Below are positions 22,261 to 34,912 of a stretch of 64,000 nt of DNA, one piece after another. The stretch comes from Dermanyssus gallinae (Eukaryota > Arthropoda > Arachnida > Mesostigmata > Dermanyssidae), in NCBI GenBank assembly GCA_003439945.1, contig QVRM01001791.1, forward strand, positions 310,001-374,000, in the 5' to 3' direction. Each line of letters starts with the position of its first letter. Position 1 is the stretch's first letter. The translations under genes and the position numbers were made by a program. Below the pieces are notes generated by a model. The model did not search any database. It saw only the letters and a list, made by a program, of their open reading frames with translations, and was not told the origin of the DNA.

Positions 22261-23529
22261 CAGGGTGTTTCAGGTATATTTTTACGTACGGCACAACAAT
22301 TGTAGAGCTCGTTAGAGCAAATGTCTTTTCCACCAAATGGAACATGCTCTCTAAGAAGTCTTGTTTCGGAATGAGAGTTCGATTACTACAATTTGTGTCA
22401 CTGGTGTTTTTTGGTTCGACATAGAAGCATCAATTGTGCTGTTGCAAGACAACCCGTCAGTCCTCTTATACTGAAACACTAAGCACACTGCCGTGTTCGT
22501 GAGAAAAAGTGCTTCTTCTCTGAAGAATATATCAGGCCGGTCAGAAAATGCGGCATGGTCGTTTAGAAGAGAATTCGCAAAAAATGAAATTCTTTATTAG
22601 CTTTCACGCCAAATACTTCATCAATCATTACCCTACGACCCCTCACGGCGCTTAAAACTAGCACATTCAAACAAGCGCACATGCCGTGACGATCATTTTG
22701 GTATCAAACTTATGATAATGTCCTCATATACATAAACTAAGCACACCGTCGTATTTGTGAGAAAATTCTGCTTTTTCTGAAGAACATATAAGATTGCCCA
22801 GAAGATGCGACACGGCCGTTTAGAAAATCTTTCCCGAAAAATGAAGTTATTTTTTAGCCTTCACGTTCAATATCTCAAAATCATAACTCTACGACCAATC
22901 ACAGCGCTCAAGACTAACACATTCATTGCATGCCGATCATTTTGGTACCAAATACATGGCAATGCGAGATTGAGTGCATGCATAAATGACCTACTCCATC
23001 AGATAACGCACTCTAGGTCAATTATGCATTCACTCAATATCGACATGCCCTCTAAAATTCGTAATTACTCCGCAACCGCAGCTCGCATTAGCATAGATTT
23101 GGTACCAAAACCATCGTCGCGCATTTGTCTGAATGTGTTCGTTCTGAGCGTCGCGAGTGGTCGTAGGGTAATGATTTTAAGGTATTTGGCGTAAAAACTA
23201 ATAAAAAACTTCATTTTTTGCGAAATCTCTTCTAAGCAACCATGTCGCATCTTATGAACGGCCTTATATGTTTTTCAGAATAAGCAGGTATTTCTCAACA
23301 CGGCAAACACGGCGGTGTGCTTAGTTTCTGTATAGGAGAACTGGTTGTCTCGCAACAGCTCATGTTATGCTCCTATGTCGGGCAAAAACACCAGTGTCAC
23401 AAATTGTAGTAATTTACCTCTCATTCTGAAACAAAACCTCTTAGAGGCCATGTTCCATTGGAAAAAACAATTGCTTTAACGAGCTCTACAATTCATGTTT
23501 TGCTTTAAAAATATTCCAGACCTACCCTG
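22261..23529. mobile_element. Foldback element, copy 2, with duplicated left-arm segment
   Basis: It begins CAGGGTGTTTCAGGTATATT at 22261 after TA and ends ACCCTG at 23529 before TA. Its arms are homologous to those of the element at 20637-21713 (shared AATTGTAGAGCTCGTT, ACACCAGTGTCACAAATTG). In the left half, the segment at about 22473-22720 is repeated in diverged form at about 22736-22967, so the left side is ~190 bp longer than the right. The loop is around 22980-23040. There is no transposase. Confidence 0.85.
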
Positions 23530-23530
23530 T

Positions 23531-23570
<40 letters not shown>

Positions 23571-23575
23571 TTATG

Positions 23576-23606
<31 letters not shown>

Positions 23607-23678
23607 TTATGTATATATATATATATATATAATATTTTATGTGTATATATATATATATATATATAATATTTTATGTAT
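23530..23678. repeat. Compound (TA)n array with ATAATATTTTATGT units
   Basis: TA runs alternate with about four copies of a TAATATTTTATGTATAT unit. It lies between the foldback end and the 3' side of the minus-strand family E fragment. It may derive from that element's A/T-rich tail. Confidence 0.9.
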
Positions 23679-23712
23679 CAATTTATATTACAATCCTGTG
23701 TAAGTGAACGTG

Positions 23713-24420
23713 TTAACTTTTAGCCGAGAACAGCCCTGGTCTGCACCATTCGGCGAGCGATCCCAAAATTGAGATCGCGTTGCCCCGCTGGACGTCAATG
23801 GAAAGTCTCTGGCATAATAATTGTGCGGCTTTATTGTCCCCAGTAGTTATTTTTAAACTTTCGCCCAATTTAGTAAGTATTATCTCAGTCAGGGGGCCCG
23901 GTGGTCCCAAGGTCTCGACGGCCACTGGGCTGAAGTTATGGGCTCTTGTCAGTTCGGCGTATTTGTTCATCTTGTTTAACCTCAACCAAACTGCTCGTGA
24001 CTTGCTCTCGCATGGAGGTAAATTCGAGCTGGCCGGATTTGTCAAGAAGCTTGCAGACCCTGCCATAAACCTGAGAGTGGCAGCAACTATTGCAGGGAGT
24101 GCTAGTATTGCCGGATCTGGTAAGCCAAGTCCTCCCTTGGCTACTGGCAATAAAAATCTGTTGTTTGGCTATATCGTCCAGTTCAATGATAAGCAGATTG
24201 GTTATCGTATCGGCTGTAAAATCATTGAAGCGTCGTAGCTCGTCCGTTTTGCCGGTAAGTTCGATACCCCTCAGAATATAAGTTAATCGTGTGGCTGAAA
24301 AAGAACACCTTAGCAGGTAAAGACCGCTATGGTATCCTATCAGAGGAAGGCGCTCCGAAGCGGCATTCAATTTACCTAGCCACTTCTGCAATACGGGGGA
24401 GACGCCTTCCCAAAGTAGGG
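23713..24420 (-). pseudogene. Family E: C-terminal half
   Basis: From the right, the frame gives RLPLIGYHSGLYLLRCSFSA followed by TRLTYILRG, then after a shift near 24150 KGGLGLPDPAILALPAIVAA. The C-terminal part reads KYAELTRAHNFSPVAVETLG, PPGPLTEIILTKLGESLKIT and LLCQRLSIDVQRGNAISILG before the stop at 23713-23715. The central CHH/WDAT block seen in the copies at 7958-8530 and 34913-35775 is missing, so an internal deletion joined the RT-proximal part to the tail. This copy shows that the tail domain follows an RT-type polyprotein. The tail's function is not known to me. Confidence 0.75.
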
Positions 24421-24448
24421 GTACCCCTAAAAGCTCTGCTTTGTTTGC

Positions 24449-24449
<1 letters not shown>

Positions 24450-24486
<37 letters not shown>
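24450..24486. repeat. (TA)n microsatellite
   Basis: A TA array on the 5' side of the minus-strand ETLG-type fragment. Confidence 0.95.
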
Positions 24487-24489
<3 letters not shown>

Positions 24490-24589
24490 AAAAAGTACGA
24501 TTCGATTTTCGTGGCTTTGTGAGTTCTACACTACCGTGGCGTTAACAACGACGCCCACTCTGCATCGTGCATTTCATCACTAAATCTCT

Positions 24590-24790
24590 ACAAACATTCA
24601 TTCTCTATGACATGCATCTTGCTAGTGACTGTATCATTTATTCGCGGTGTAGCTGTGTCAAATATAGAGATCTCGTGTTTCAACGTAATCGGCAGACCCA
24701 ATTGTCGATTAAAATCTCCGCTGTTATTCTATAGGCATGTATCACTGTAGTCTTTGCACGACTGATTGGAGTAAGTTCAGAGTGGCACTT
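24590..24790 (-). mobile_element. Tc1-like element, terminal repeat fragment
   Basis: The sequence (TGCATCTTGCTAGTGACTGT, GTGTAGCTGTGTCAAATATA and onward) matches 62600-62760, the outer 5' region of the Tc1-like element at 61870-62821, in the same orientation. No transposase coding is left here. Confidence 0.7.
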
Positions 24791-24869
24791 CCGAACTTTA
24801 TCAACGGTTCGCTGTGGCAGAGACAGAAAGCCGGCGGAACTTTGCAGTACTCTGGAAGCCAGTTCTGAA

Positions 24870-26294
24870 TTATGACTGAACCTATAGAGATCGTAACGGA
24901 GCTACACCACCATTTTGCTACGGTAGGATCCAATACAGTAAAGGCTCCAAGGCAAGGAAAACGTTCAGCCAGCTCCGATGACCACCTGGTTCAAGAGAGA
25001 TTTGTCATTCTATTTTTTGTCAGTGAGTACGCCGGAGGTACAGAAAGGGCTTGAATGCACTAAGGCTTCCTGGAGAGTTGGGCCTGCAGGAATTCCAGAC
25101 AGATTGCTAAAGCTGTCCTCCGTCACTCTTTTTGTTTGTTGGCGCATATTATAATCCGTTCCCTGACTACTAATGTATTTTCCGCTAGACTAAAGATGTC
25201 TACAATTATCCCTTATTTAAGAATAAGGGCGATCGTAATAATCCGAATGATTCCTACCCAATATCTTTAGTGCATTACCTCTCCGAAATATTTGAAAGGG
25301 TCATTTGGTCCAGATGCAAAGGGCATCTTAGTTCGATTGGTTTCTTTTCGAGGAATCAGTTTGAATTTCATACGGCACGCTCAACGGAGCTTGCCCTTGC
25401 TTATCTCTATCAGGAGGTCGTCAATTCTTTTCAAAACAACCAACTTTGCCTGGTGTATTTTTAAATGTTTTTGCCGCCTTCAACTGCCTTAATCTTTCGT
25501 TGCTCATACAAATGCTTAAAAATCTTGGCACTGTTGTGTCTTGGTTTAGGTCATACCTAGCGGAGCCATCTGCGTTACAGGCTGATGTACAGAAGACTAT
25601 GCGAGTAGTGGAGCATGCTCCTCGTGTGTTTAAAAAATTCGGTCTGGTGACAAATGCAACCAAAACTGGACTCATGTTGTTTCGCCCTGTCAAAAGGGCT
25701 ACGCAGGTGCAAATGCTAACGCTCAATGGAACGGAACTAACACTCTCCCCTACTATCAAATGGCTTGTTTAACTTAATATGAGACGCTTAGATGGCATGC
25801 TCACTTAGATGTTATTACGCCTAAATGCTATGCGGTAGTTTCATCTATTCATCGTCTTCGAGAACTAGGAGTGTCTGACGAGGGTCTTCTTATGGTGTAT
25901 AAAAAGCTATTAGTGCCAATTCTTTGTTAGGGTACCTCTATTTGGGGAATGCATAATAGGGGTATAACTCATAGAGCGACAGTCATTCAGAATGATGCCC
26001 TCAGGGCAGTTTTTAACTTATGCCGTAGCGATTCGCTTTGAAAGCGTTTTCAAGACTTTAAGCTTTTACCACTTAGAAATATTTACAGCGTAAACATTGT
26101 TTTGCTTGTATTTAAGATGTATAGAGGGGTTATTCCGGATGATGCTGTTTTGTATATAAGAGCTGCTGTTAGATGCATCCCTCATCGCGCAACTGAATTT
26201 GTGAGGCCAGTAGCTCTAAAAGAGTCCACCCGTCATGCTCTTGCGTACACCCTGCCGACTATCTGGACCGAACTTCCGTAAATAAACTTCAAAT

Positions 26295-26309
<15 letters not shown>
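24870..26309 (+). pseudogene. CR1/Jockey-like LINE with deleted catalytic core and poly(A) end
   Basis: It starts with a linker typical of CR1-group ORF2 (EPIEIVTELHHHFATVGSNT). RT entry blocks follow (GDRNNPNDSYPISLVHYLSE, IFERVIW, SRNQFEFHTARSTELALAYL). The region that should hold the catalytic YADD is absent. After a short bridge (FAAFNCLNLSLLIQMLKNLG) the frame jumps to VTNATKTGLMLFRP. Further pieces include SSIHRLRELGVSDEGLLMVY, SIWGMHNRGITHRATVIQND and LPLRNIYSVNIVLLVFKMYR, the usual C-terminal part of this group. It ends with AATAAA at 26281-26286 and an A-run at 26295-26309, a genuine 3' end, followed by (TA)n. Confidence 0.8.
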
Positions 26310-26331
<22 letters not shown>

Positions 26332-26334
26332 TAT
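26310..26334. repeat. (TA)n microsatellite after poly(A)
   Basis: A TA array begins directly at the poly(A) end of the CR1-like element. Confidence 0.95.
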
Positions 26335-27439
26335 TCATGTAATGTGGCAAATATTAAACAAACATTGTTTATAATAAAAAAGGTATCGTAGTATTGCAGT
26401 TTAGTTAATACAAGTCGATATGAGTTAATGGAGATATTTTACTCGAACTTTCGTTATCAAGTCAGTACAAATAAACACAATCACACATTACAACAGAAAC
26501 GCATACATCACTAATGTAGCTATGCGACACAGCCATGTTCACAGGTAACGTGATATAATAGAGCATTGTTCTCCTTTGCAGAAATGGACGGTATATTGTA
26601 TGTTTGACGGTTTGAACGCTAGAATGGATCGCAGGCAAAGTGTCTCTTTCGTAGCGTCACCCGCACATCTCGTAGGGTCCCTGGAGAACGTTACTAGGTT
26701 TGATACTCAGCAAATATTTGTACTCGCTGCCGCGCGCATGCAATGTGCTAGATTATCAAAAGAGACGGTTTATCTTGGCACGCAGGCTTCGCTTACGCCT
26801 TTGAACGGCGCACCTGCCGAGACTCCAGCCATGGCCCCTTCCCATTTACCTGCAAAACGCCCGAAGATTCCTTATAATATGCTTTTGGCGTTGATATGCA
26901 GACGAATCATGTGTAGTGTCCCCCCCACCTGCAAAACGCACGAAGATTCCTTATAATATGCTTTTGGCGTTGATATGCAGACGAATCATGTGTACTGTTC
27001 CCCCCCTGAAACTTCTTACCTGCCTCCTTAGTATTTGAGAAGCCAGCACACTTACTGCCACTTCGGCTCGTGAAAACGTCCAAGCTACTGCGCTCTTGTC
27101 ATAAATCTTAGTTACAACGGTAACTGAATGTTTTTATTCCGTTTGCGCAGATTGTGAATGTGTGATGAACTTGAGCAGACTGTCGAAAAGTATATAAGCG
27201 TATCTAGTTATTCTTGTTTTTAAACCGTTATCAATTATTGCTTGCCATTCGACTCTTTACACGCCGATTATTTAGAATCTACTGCTTCTGGTGGTGTTTC
27301 TCAAATCATCTGTGTTCTGTGCTTTAACCACGAATCTGCGGCGGAAAATCATTTAATTTATTTATTATTACATCACCTTTCGGTATTGTTGATTATATTA
27401 CATTACACGTATTCATTAATCAAGCATCTCAAGAATCTA
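26335..27439. other. Unassigned, with a 79-bp tandem duplication
   Basis: A segment beginning CCTGCAAAACGC at 26849 is repeated 79 bp later at 26928, nearly identical. A 126-codon frame (26576-26956) runs through the duplication but matches nothing I know. A polypyrimidine-AG (TTCTCCTTTGCAG) precedes it, which could be chance. No other feature is seen. Confidence 0.45.
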
Positions 27440-28170
27440 TCTCAAAGCAAGGGGAATCATCCCTCCGGAACAGCATGAATTTCGCGCGAGACATTCGACA
27501 ATGACCGCATCCCAGGAGCTTTTAGACGAGGTGAAGCGCTCGGTCACCGTCAAGCACCAAGCACTGTACGCTGTATTTGTAGACTACAAAGCGGCGTTTG
27601 ACCCCAGGGATATTGTCATGGAGAAGCTAGCCGCCGCGGGTGTGGGCCCACGAGTTTTGGGGATACTGGCAGCTATTCTGAAGGCAAACCCAGTCATTCT
27701 AGATGACGGCATTCAGGAATACCAGCCTTTCCTACAAACCACCGGCTATCCCCAGGGTGATAATCTCAGCCCGCTCTTATTCTCAGTCTTACTCAGTGAT
27801 CTTCCGGGCCTTATCAATGACCACTACCCCTGTGTCCGCATAACTCTCTATGCCGATGACCTGGTGGTATATAGTAGAGTGTTCATTGATCTAAAAAGGT
27901 CCCTGAGGCTGCTGGAGACATATAGCAAGCAAAATGGTTTAACAATTAACGTATCGAAGACAAAAGCTATGAAATTCAGATCGGGGGACCCCTGAGGAAA
28001 AGTGATAGGCTCAGCTTGAGCGGTGTCTCTGTAGAATTTGTCTCGGAGTTTACTTACCTGGGTGTTAAACTAACGCCAAGCGGCACATCTTTCGCAGCTC
28101 ACATATCTCAGCGAATTAATAGCAGCATTGTCGCCATGACCTCAATCTCGGCTCCACAGAAAATCATTTA
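27440..28170 (+). pseudogene. Family L copy E: RT core fragment
   Basis: The readable part begins IPPEQHEFRARHSTMTASQE in a frame shifted from the longer one starting at 27501. It continues LYAVFVDYKAAFDPRDIVME, QTTGYPQGDNLSPLLFSVLL and the active site LYADDLVVYSR near 27847. NVSKTKAMKFRSGDP ends that frame at 27995. After a shift, GGPLRKSDRLSLSGVSVEFV and EFTYLGVKLTPSGTSFAAHI reach about 28170. Both catalytic aspartates are intact, but the endonuclease and C-terminus are missing. Similarity is closest to copy C (RAGHSTMTA). Confidence 0.85.
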
Positions 28171-31165
28171 AAGCTGTGAGACCATAGGAGTGGGCCCTAG
28201 TACTTGTGCAGTCTCTTTTAGTTTGAAACTGTGCGCGAGGTTTGCAGACACTTATTTCTGCTGGTCGCGAGCGGTCGTGTGTTTCAAATGAGGACCATTC
28301 ATAATCGTCTCTGAGAGAAAGGAAGAAACGTGCTCTGGATAAATTGCTATATGATACGTCCCATCAATCTCTAGAAATTCCTTTCTCGGCTTTTGGACAG
28401 ATTTATTATACGATGTACTTACTCGTAGTCATTTACATATGGACAGCAATGTTCGTATGCTATTGGCCGCTCTCATCACTTTTATCTAGTCACTTACTTG
28501 CGTCAAACTAACCGGGAGGGCCTTTTAGCCCGGGAGTCTACCAATTAATGAGTTTATACCCATCACGCTGATATGGGTTGATATGACGTTGCACATCTAC
28601 AGACAGTCCTTCGCCTAGCGTCCGGAATGCAAATGGCCTGAGATCGAGATGGTATTTTATCAATGCGCATTTCTTAGCCTTTGGCACTTGTTAGCCTCGG
28701 CTTAGCAAGCCGCGTATCCCGCTTAAGACCAGCGGGTCGCTAACGATGCTTGAATCTAAACGTTCCCAAGGACACTATTCATAAAGTCAGCTAATTTCAG
28801 CTATTATTTGTCAGACATTACTGGAAGAATCACCGGTCAAAGCCAAAGCTCTATTTTGTTAACAGACAAAGTGGTACCCGTTCAACTTTGCTTAGTATAA
28901 TGGACGATTATTTGTGATAATTATCATGGCTTTTCTGAAATATTGTAACAAGGCTGCTCCAAGTTATGCACTGTACATAGTTAGATAGACCGTTACCGCT
29001 ACGGACAACAACAGATGTAAACACAGCGTGGTAATAACTCGCAAGACGTCAACTGAGATAATAGGATTCCACGTTTCATTGATTTGTTCCGATACTTGTT
29101 ATTAGTTCATCAAAAATGCGCTGTACTGTCGTCACGTAGGTGCCGCTCGACCGTTGTCTAAATTAGACTCCAGTTTGTGTGTGGTTTCCATGTTTTTACT
29201 GCTTAACATCGATTGTTCGTCAAGCCCACTGGATCGATCTCGGGTGTTTCACGCATGCTCGTGGTGCATGCCTTCGTTTCTCTCCTCTCTGCCAGCTGCC
29301 GAACAACATACTGAGATCCTCACAAAGTGCACTTTGAGATCATTCGTAATATGGTAGGGCACAAATTGTTATTTATTGATTGATGCATTTGATTTGTTAT
29401 ACAGTCTGCTTCGTAAGGTAGAACAAATAACGAACTCTTTGACCTATATCACTGGGCCGCCCGCCACTGGTATTCTATGCGTGCCGTCCTACTCACATGG
29501 AGAGCCGTGTGTGTGCATGTAATAATATGCATACACGCGGCGTCCACATGCCTGACGAAGATCATGTTTTTCGATTTGCGTGGACTTTTTTTAGCCCCAT
29601 AGTCAAATACCGTTTCAAGAAAGAGCAGAACAATCGCACAATACCAATCCGGGATCGCATGCCGGTTAGTGTACATATTTTGCCGGACCTCTCGGCTATA
29701 CGCTTAACATTGTTTGATTGCGTCACATTAGAATATCTTTGTCTTTCTTGGTTAAACCGTGCTGCTATACTCTCGGGTTAGTTGTCCTGGCCAATTCGAC
29801 CCAGGTAGTGCCAGGTAGCAGACGACGAACCCGGTCTCACTATTCGTGACAACAGAGAAACGTCAGAAATATTTCTACAGCCCCTCCAAAGTTATCGTTG
29901 TCGCTAAGGCGCAGCCGCGAACAGTATATCATTAAATGTAATGTATGTATATTGTGCTTGTTTGCTGAACTCCAGCCGTGAATAACAAGCAAACCATCCC
30001 TAGCATCTACAGTTCGTACAATTACAGTGTCCCCAATTCTGCCCACACAGTTATGGAGGTGTGCCGACCCTACCAAAGATGATGACACATATCGAGGTAA
30101 CCGTGCTTTGAAAAAATACCATTAGACTAAAAATGACTAATAATAGTACTTGATTGTATAATTTGGCCTAACTGTTATATGCAATAACTCTCACATTAGA
30201 GCTAACTTGAGCACTTTCCTTTTATATTTGTAACGGCATTTTATGTCGATGATGCTTCACACACAACATGAATAAATAATAATATATTCGTTTTTTGCTT
30301 CATGTATAGTATCTATATTTGCGATTTACCCTAATTAGCAAACAATTTCTTTTCAAAACTGCCCTGCTACGAAACACAGTAAATGAAAGTTGTTAGGAGT
30401 ACTTAAGTTTCCGCAGTATCGGGTCACCACAACACCTTAACAGGATGATATCGTGATCAGGGCAGGGCTGCTCATGATAAGCAGGTGGCCCGCGTCACTT
30501 ATAACCTGCACACCTAATAAGCGCAGGCGTCACACTTTAACGCTATGCCATTCGAATAGCATGAAGCTACGTTTCGTGGTTCGATTAGCGTTATTTCCAC
30601 ACTACTACAGTATTTAGCTTTAATGTAATAAGTATACATTTACGTCTCTATCACGCTTACGTCCGTGTCACTGCTAGCTAACGGTATATAAACATGACAA
30701 GAGAAATAAATACATTGTGTTGCCAACCACTAGTCTAGCACTTAAGCGCATTCATTACTACCTTAATGTTTATCACCAATATGCCAGTGCGTAGAGCTAT
30801 CTACGGATCACACCAGTGTCTATGCGCGCAAAGACACACAGATCTGATCCTATCTGATTCCGAAGTATCGAAGTACGCGTCGTTGGTCAACCATTTACGG
30901 CGAACAAGACATCAGCAGCGAGGGGACACCCTAGACACCACGCTTTCAAGGGCCTCAAGAGTGTTCACCAAGCGATTTTCTTACTAACGATCTTAGTCTA
31001 CATATACCGGTATGTTCGTTAGTGAGTTTAGACGCAGTTGTAGCAGCGCCGGCTTGCGCAACTTCTCACAAGTACCTTTTCTACAAGTTAACAGTATCAG
31101 TTTTTAAATTTGGTTTAGTTTAAAATGTTTGTTATTTGGCTAAATAAATTACCATATTTGTTTTA

Positions 31166-31166
<1 letters not shown>
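28171..31166. other. ~3 kb without an assignable gene
   Basis: Short open frames (for example 94 codons from 29497) have no recognisable motif. No large inverted repeat, LINE motif or tRNA-like box was found. This may be host intergenic or downstream sequence of the minus-strand GPCR gene. Confidence 0.4.

Positions 31167-31167
<1 letters not shown>

Positions 31168-31213
<46 letters not shown>
31168..31213. repeat. (ATT)n microsatellite
   Basis: About 15 ATT units, with a shorter ATT run at about 31290-31305. Confidence 0.95.
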
Positions 31214-31214
<1 letters not shown>

Positions 31215-31780
31215 TATTCAATATTTCGGTGTTTCCCTACAATTGTGGGATCTAAACGTGTACCCGCCTAGGCTCACCCCCGCTCCCTTATTATTATTAT
31301 TATTTTATTGATGCCATTTTTATTGGCGTATTCAAAGGTTATTACTTGGATTAATATTTGTTCTGTTCCTCTCCATACAACGAGCACATTATCTCCGATC
31401 TAGCCCCTGGGCAACCTCTTCAGTACAAAGTCTGTATGCCTCCAAGTGTATTTGCAAGTACTCACGAATGGGCAAGTACTCAAAAAATACTATGTGTTTT
31501 ATTCATTTATTTATTCAGTAGTATTGCATGGCCTTAGAACGGTGACAGATCAATTAAGCTTAGAGCCCTAGAGATTTTTAGGGCGACTTGTGTGAGTGGC
31601 TGGCTGCACCTCTCTAGGCCGACTATCTCGCTTATGCGGTCATACTGTTACTTTAAACATTCTTTGTAATTGACAGTAGTAATCAAACATCATTATTACG
31701 AGACTTAAACGCCTCAAAACGCCTAACGTTTTTTCCGTCTAACATTTACGGTATGTTTGTATTTACGCTTCATAAAAACT

Positions 31781-31790
31781 TATATATATA

Positions 31791-31828
<38 letters not shown>

Positions 31829-31846
31829 TAAAAACTTATATATATA
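31781..31846. repeat. (TA)n array with duplicated CATAAAAACTTATATATATA edge
   Basis: The array is framed on both sides by CATAAAAACTTATATA, so a ~60-bp unit is partly duplicated. Confidence 0.85.
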
Positions 31847-32449
31847 TGCGTGATAACAAATCGCCGGAATTTTAAGGCTAAGAAGGACTTGTTTGCTGAC
31901 CCTGTAAATCCATTATACAATTATGATTACCTCTATTTTTATCTATGTTTGGGTCGCAGGCCATTTGCTGAGCAAGCTAATATGCCCGCGAGCAGCCTTG
32001 CGGATCGCGACGGTCACAAGTTTGGCAACCTTTGTGAGATCGCACATTATTATTATTATTATTACAATCCACTGCTTGCGGACGGGCGTCGGTGTAGCTG
32101 GTGAACCGCTCAACCGAGAGCGCCGGTGTTAGCGGCACAGCGGTGTTGAATCTCTATCGCAGTGCGTGGAAAACTTGCCCGTGGCGTCAGCCTATAGTAG
32201 TCGTGGAGCGTGTCCCTGGTCGAGCGACGCCTCACTCGAGACGCCACAATCATCAAACCCGTAATGGCTGCCGTCATCACTACCTCAGCTTGCTTGTACC
32301 GCTTATGGCAGCTTGCCAGTGACGCCACTCAGTGGTCATAGGCGTCATGCTGCACATCCTGATCCTAAATGTCGATGTTGTTGAGGATGGTGATCGTTGT
32401 GTTGAGTGTTGAGAGTACATTGTTTTCGTTGTTCCAACGACGAAGCTAC

Positions 32450-32631
<182 letters not shown>

Positions 32632-32632
32632 C

Positions 32633-32892
32633 TTAGGTGCAGACCATGTTTGATATGGTGATAAGCGCGTCATTAGAGCACTCGCGGCTCTCGGCGCCCG
32701 ATGCAGGCGACACCGTTGTACTGGCCCGAATCAGTGGGCTAAGCGTACCAAGAGCGGTCGTGGATGTAGCGGCGGCGGCGGCGCGAGAAGCCGTCGAGGA
32801 GGAGGAGGCGATGAAATCCCCGCTGACACCTCTACTGCCGGACCGATTCAGTGGACGGCGAACGGCCATTGTCCCGTCACGACTCGACCATC
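32633..32892 (-). CDS. Class A GPCR, terminal coding exon (cytoplasmic tail)
   Basis: On the minus strand an acceptor TTTCAG (32898-32893) precedes GA TGG TCG. The upstream exon ends one base into a codon (ATG C), and the two bases GA complete it as CGA, keeping frame. The exon encodes about 85 residues: WSSRDGTMAVRRPLNRSG, a Ser/Ala/Thr-rich stretch, and a C-terminus SNDALITISNMVCT before TAA at 32633-32635. This composition fits a GPCR cytoplasmic tail, with many Ser/Thr that kinases could phosphorylate. The link to the TM7 exon is inferred from strand, order, phase and splice signals, not from transcript data. Immediately after the stop comes a long AAC repeat. The alternative is a chance frame in GC-rich DNA. 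Confidence 0.55.
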
Positions 32893-33640
32893 CTGAAATT
32901 CGTCGGAACACAAAAACGGTGCACGTACGCGTCATTATGCCTTCACTCAACTGACGGACTAGCTAATGTCGCCCGCTTAGCATGTCGATGACATGAAACC
33001 ATTAAGAGAAATTGTGGTGACTATTCTACACTGGGTGAAATAACCAATACAGCAATAGTCATTTATTTTCCACGTCGCTAATTCTACTAAGCACGCCGCC
33101 GTTTACCCTATTGTTATTTTCATTATTGCTTTTCCCGGTCGCAAAGGTAGTTTGCCCTAAGGAGAAGCAAGGAGAGTAGCCCAGATGTGTTTGTGCACAG
33201 CTAATACGAAACGTATTTGAATTTAAGCCACTGCAATAAATATTTGGGGTTCCACGTCACTTCGCTCATGGTTCATGCAACATTTTACAAGCCGGGGATC
33301 CCTTGCCCTTAAATCCTATTATTGAAATTATTATTGAAATATGATTGCTAAAAACTAAAAGGAGCAGGCATTATAAACCTATAGAGCGCTGCTATACAAG
33401 TTCGACAGATTCTGTAGCGTAATCTAGCGATGCACCCAGCGCTGCAACGTGATATATACGTATAAGTACATAGTGAGTGTGTCGATTATTGTGTACACAA
33501 TACAATACTTGAGACTTATAGTACAGCACAGGAGAAAGTAGATGATGGACTATGACACCGAATCTTCTTCAATTCCCCTACTCACATTTGCAGCAATGCA
33601 GTGTCAGTGACATTCGTCATTTTAAGCATGCCTAAGATGG

Positions 33641-33671
<31 letters not shown>

Positions 33672-34491
33672 CCAAATTACAGATGTAATATTCGAGCATG
33701 AGCACCTCATAGCAAGCTAATTGACCATCTAGGGTTTCTTTAATAGCTATTGTCGTCGAGATTTGCGGATTGACATTTTTTTGCTGTGTGCAACATGTCC
33801 CGCTATCCGCCTTACTATTAGCTATTATTGCTGCAGCCATCATGATGTTCGCCATCACAATTTGGGTGTTTCATGTTGGGTGACGATACAACTAGGCCTA
33901 ACTTTCCCATAGCACGGCTCCACGACACAACGTGCAAAAACAAAAGATGGGGTTTGCACGAAAGACTCTGGCCGCCCGCAATAAAGGTCCGGCTGACAAC
34001 CAGCCAGAACCAGACGGAAAAGCGGGACGTCGAGAGAGACCTGGACGAAACCGAAGAGAACGTAGACGAACAAGAAGAACAGACGAACACACACAGCGAA
34101 CACAGGGACTAGCCCTGGAGAAGGAGGAGGAGGAGGAGGAGAAGAAAAAGAAGAAAAAAATCAGTCATTTTTGTTACGCTTTTTCAACTCGAAGGGCAAG
34201 TGGGGACCGAGGGAACTTCCTCCTTCGTCGTCGCCGCCGCCGCTCGCTCTTGTCCATTGGCCCACGTAACCCATAACCTCTCAGGACAGAGCGGAGAGCC
34301 GAGCTGATATTTGCCCACGTTGTATTTTTTAGCTAGAAAATGTGGCTTCCATCCATTCATCCATTCATCCTTCTGGTTGGATGCGAAATGCTTTCGTCAC
34401 GGTTCGATGCTTGGCAAAGCTCGAAGCTGGCCGCTTCGCCGCCTCCTCTTCGCGGGCGGCCAGCTTCTCTGCTTTCTCAATCGAACTCCAG

Positions 34492-34522
<31 letters not shown>

Positions 34523-34912
34523 TAATAGCAGCAGCCTCTGCTGGCGTGGAACCTTTAGTCGCCGCCGCCGACGCAATCGTCGCAGGCCTGACGCTCACCC
34601 TTCCCTTGCCTGATTTCTAGCCTCTGCTGAGAGGTGAATAGTAGAAAAAGTAAAAAAAAAACTACGCAGCTCAAACATTTATTCACCTTTGGCAGATAGT
34701 ATAAACACAATATATTTATATATATATAGAATATTAGTAGAAGAAGTCGAGATGGCCCAGCAAGCCTGGCAGCAACGCGGCGGCGCCGAAGTGAAAAGTG
34801 TCGACACATTTCATAATTTTTGTTTTATTTTATAAAGCAAATCGTTTTATTTCATTTTGTGATTACAGTGGAATATGAATATCTAACTACCTAATTGGGC
34901 TTGTGAGGGGTG
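32893..34912 (-). other. Probable intron of the GPCR gene, 3' part
   Basis: It holds a (TA)n array at 33647-33672, GA/AG-rich low-complexity DNA at about 34117-34160, and a (CAG)n run at about 34492-34514. Several open frames on both strands (33855-34280, 34340-34620) are low-complexity products. No transposon coding is recognised in this part. Confidence 0.5.

Noticed and set aside
26576..26956. 126-codon frame preceded by a splice-acceptor-like TTCTCCTTTGCAG
   Set aside because: No recognisable domain, it crosses a recent tandem duplication, and no matching donor or partner exon was found.
33855..34280. Arg/Glu-rich frames on both strands
   Set aside because: Purine-rich low-complexity DNA in the presumed GPCR intron. 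No domain or splice context.
34340..34620. Ala/Gln-rich frames
   Set aside because: Driven by a CAG run and GC-rich DNA, and open in several frames at once.
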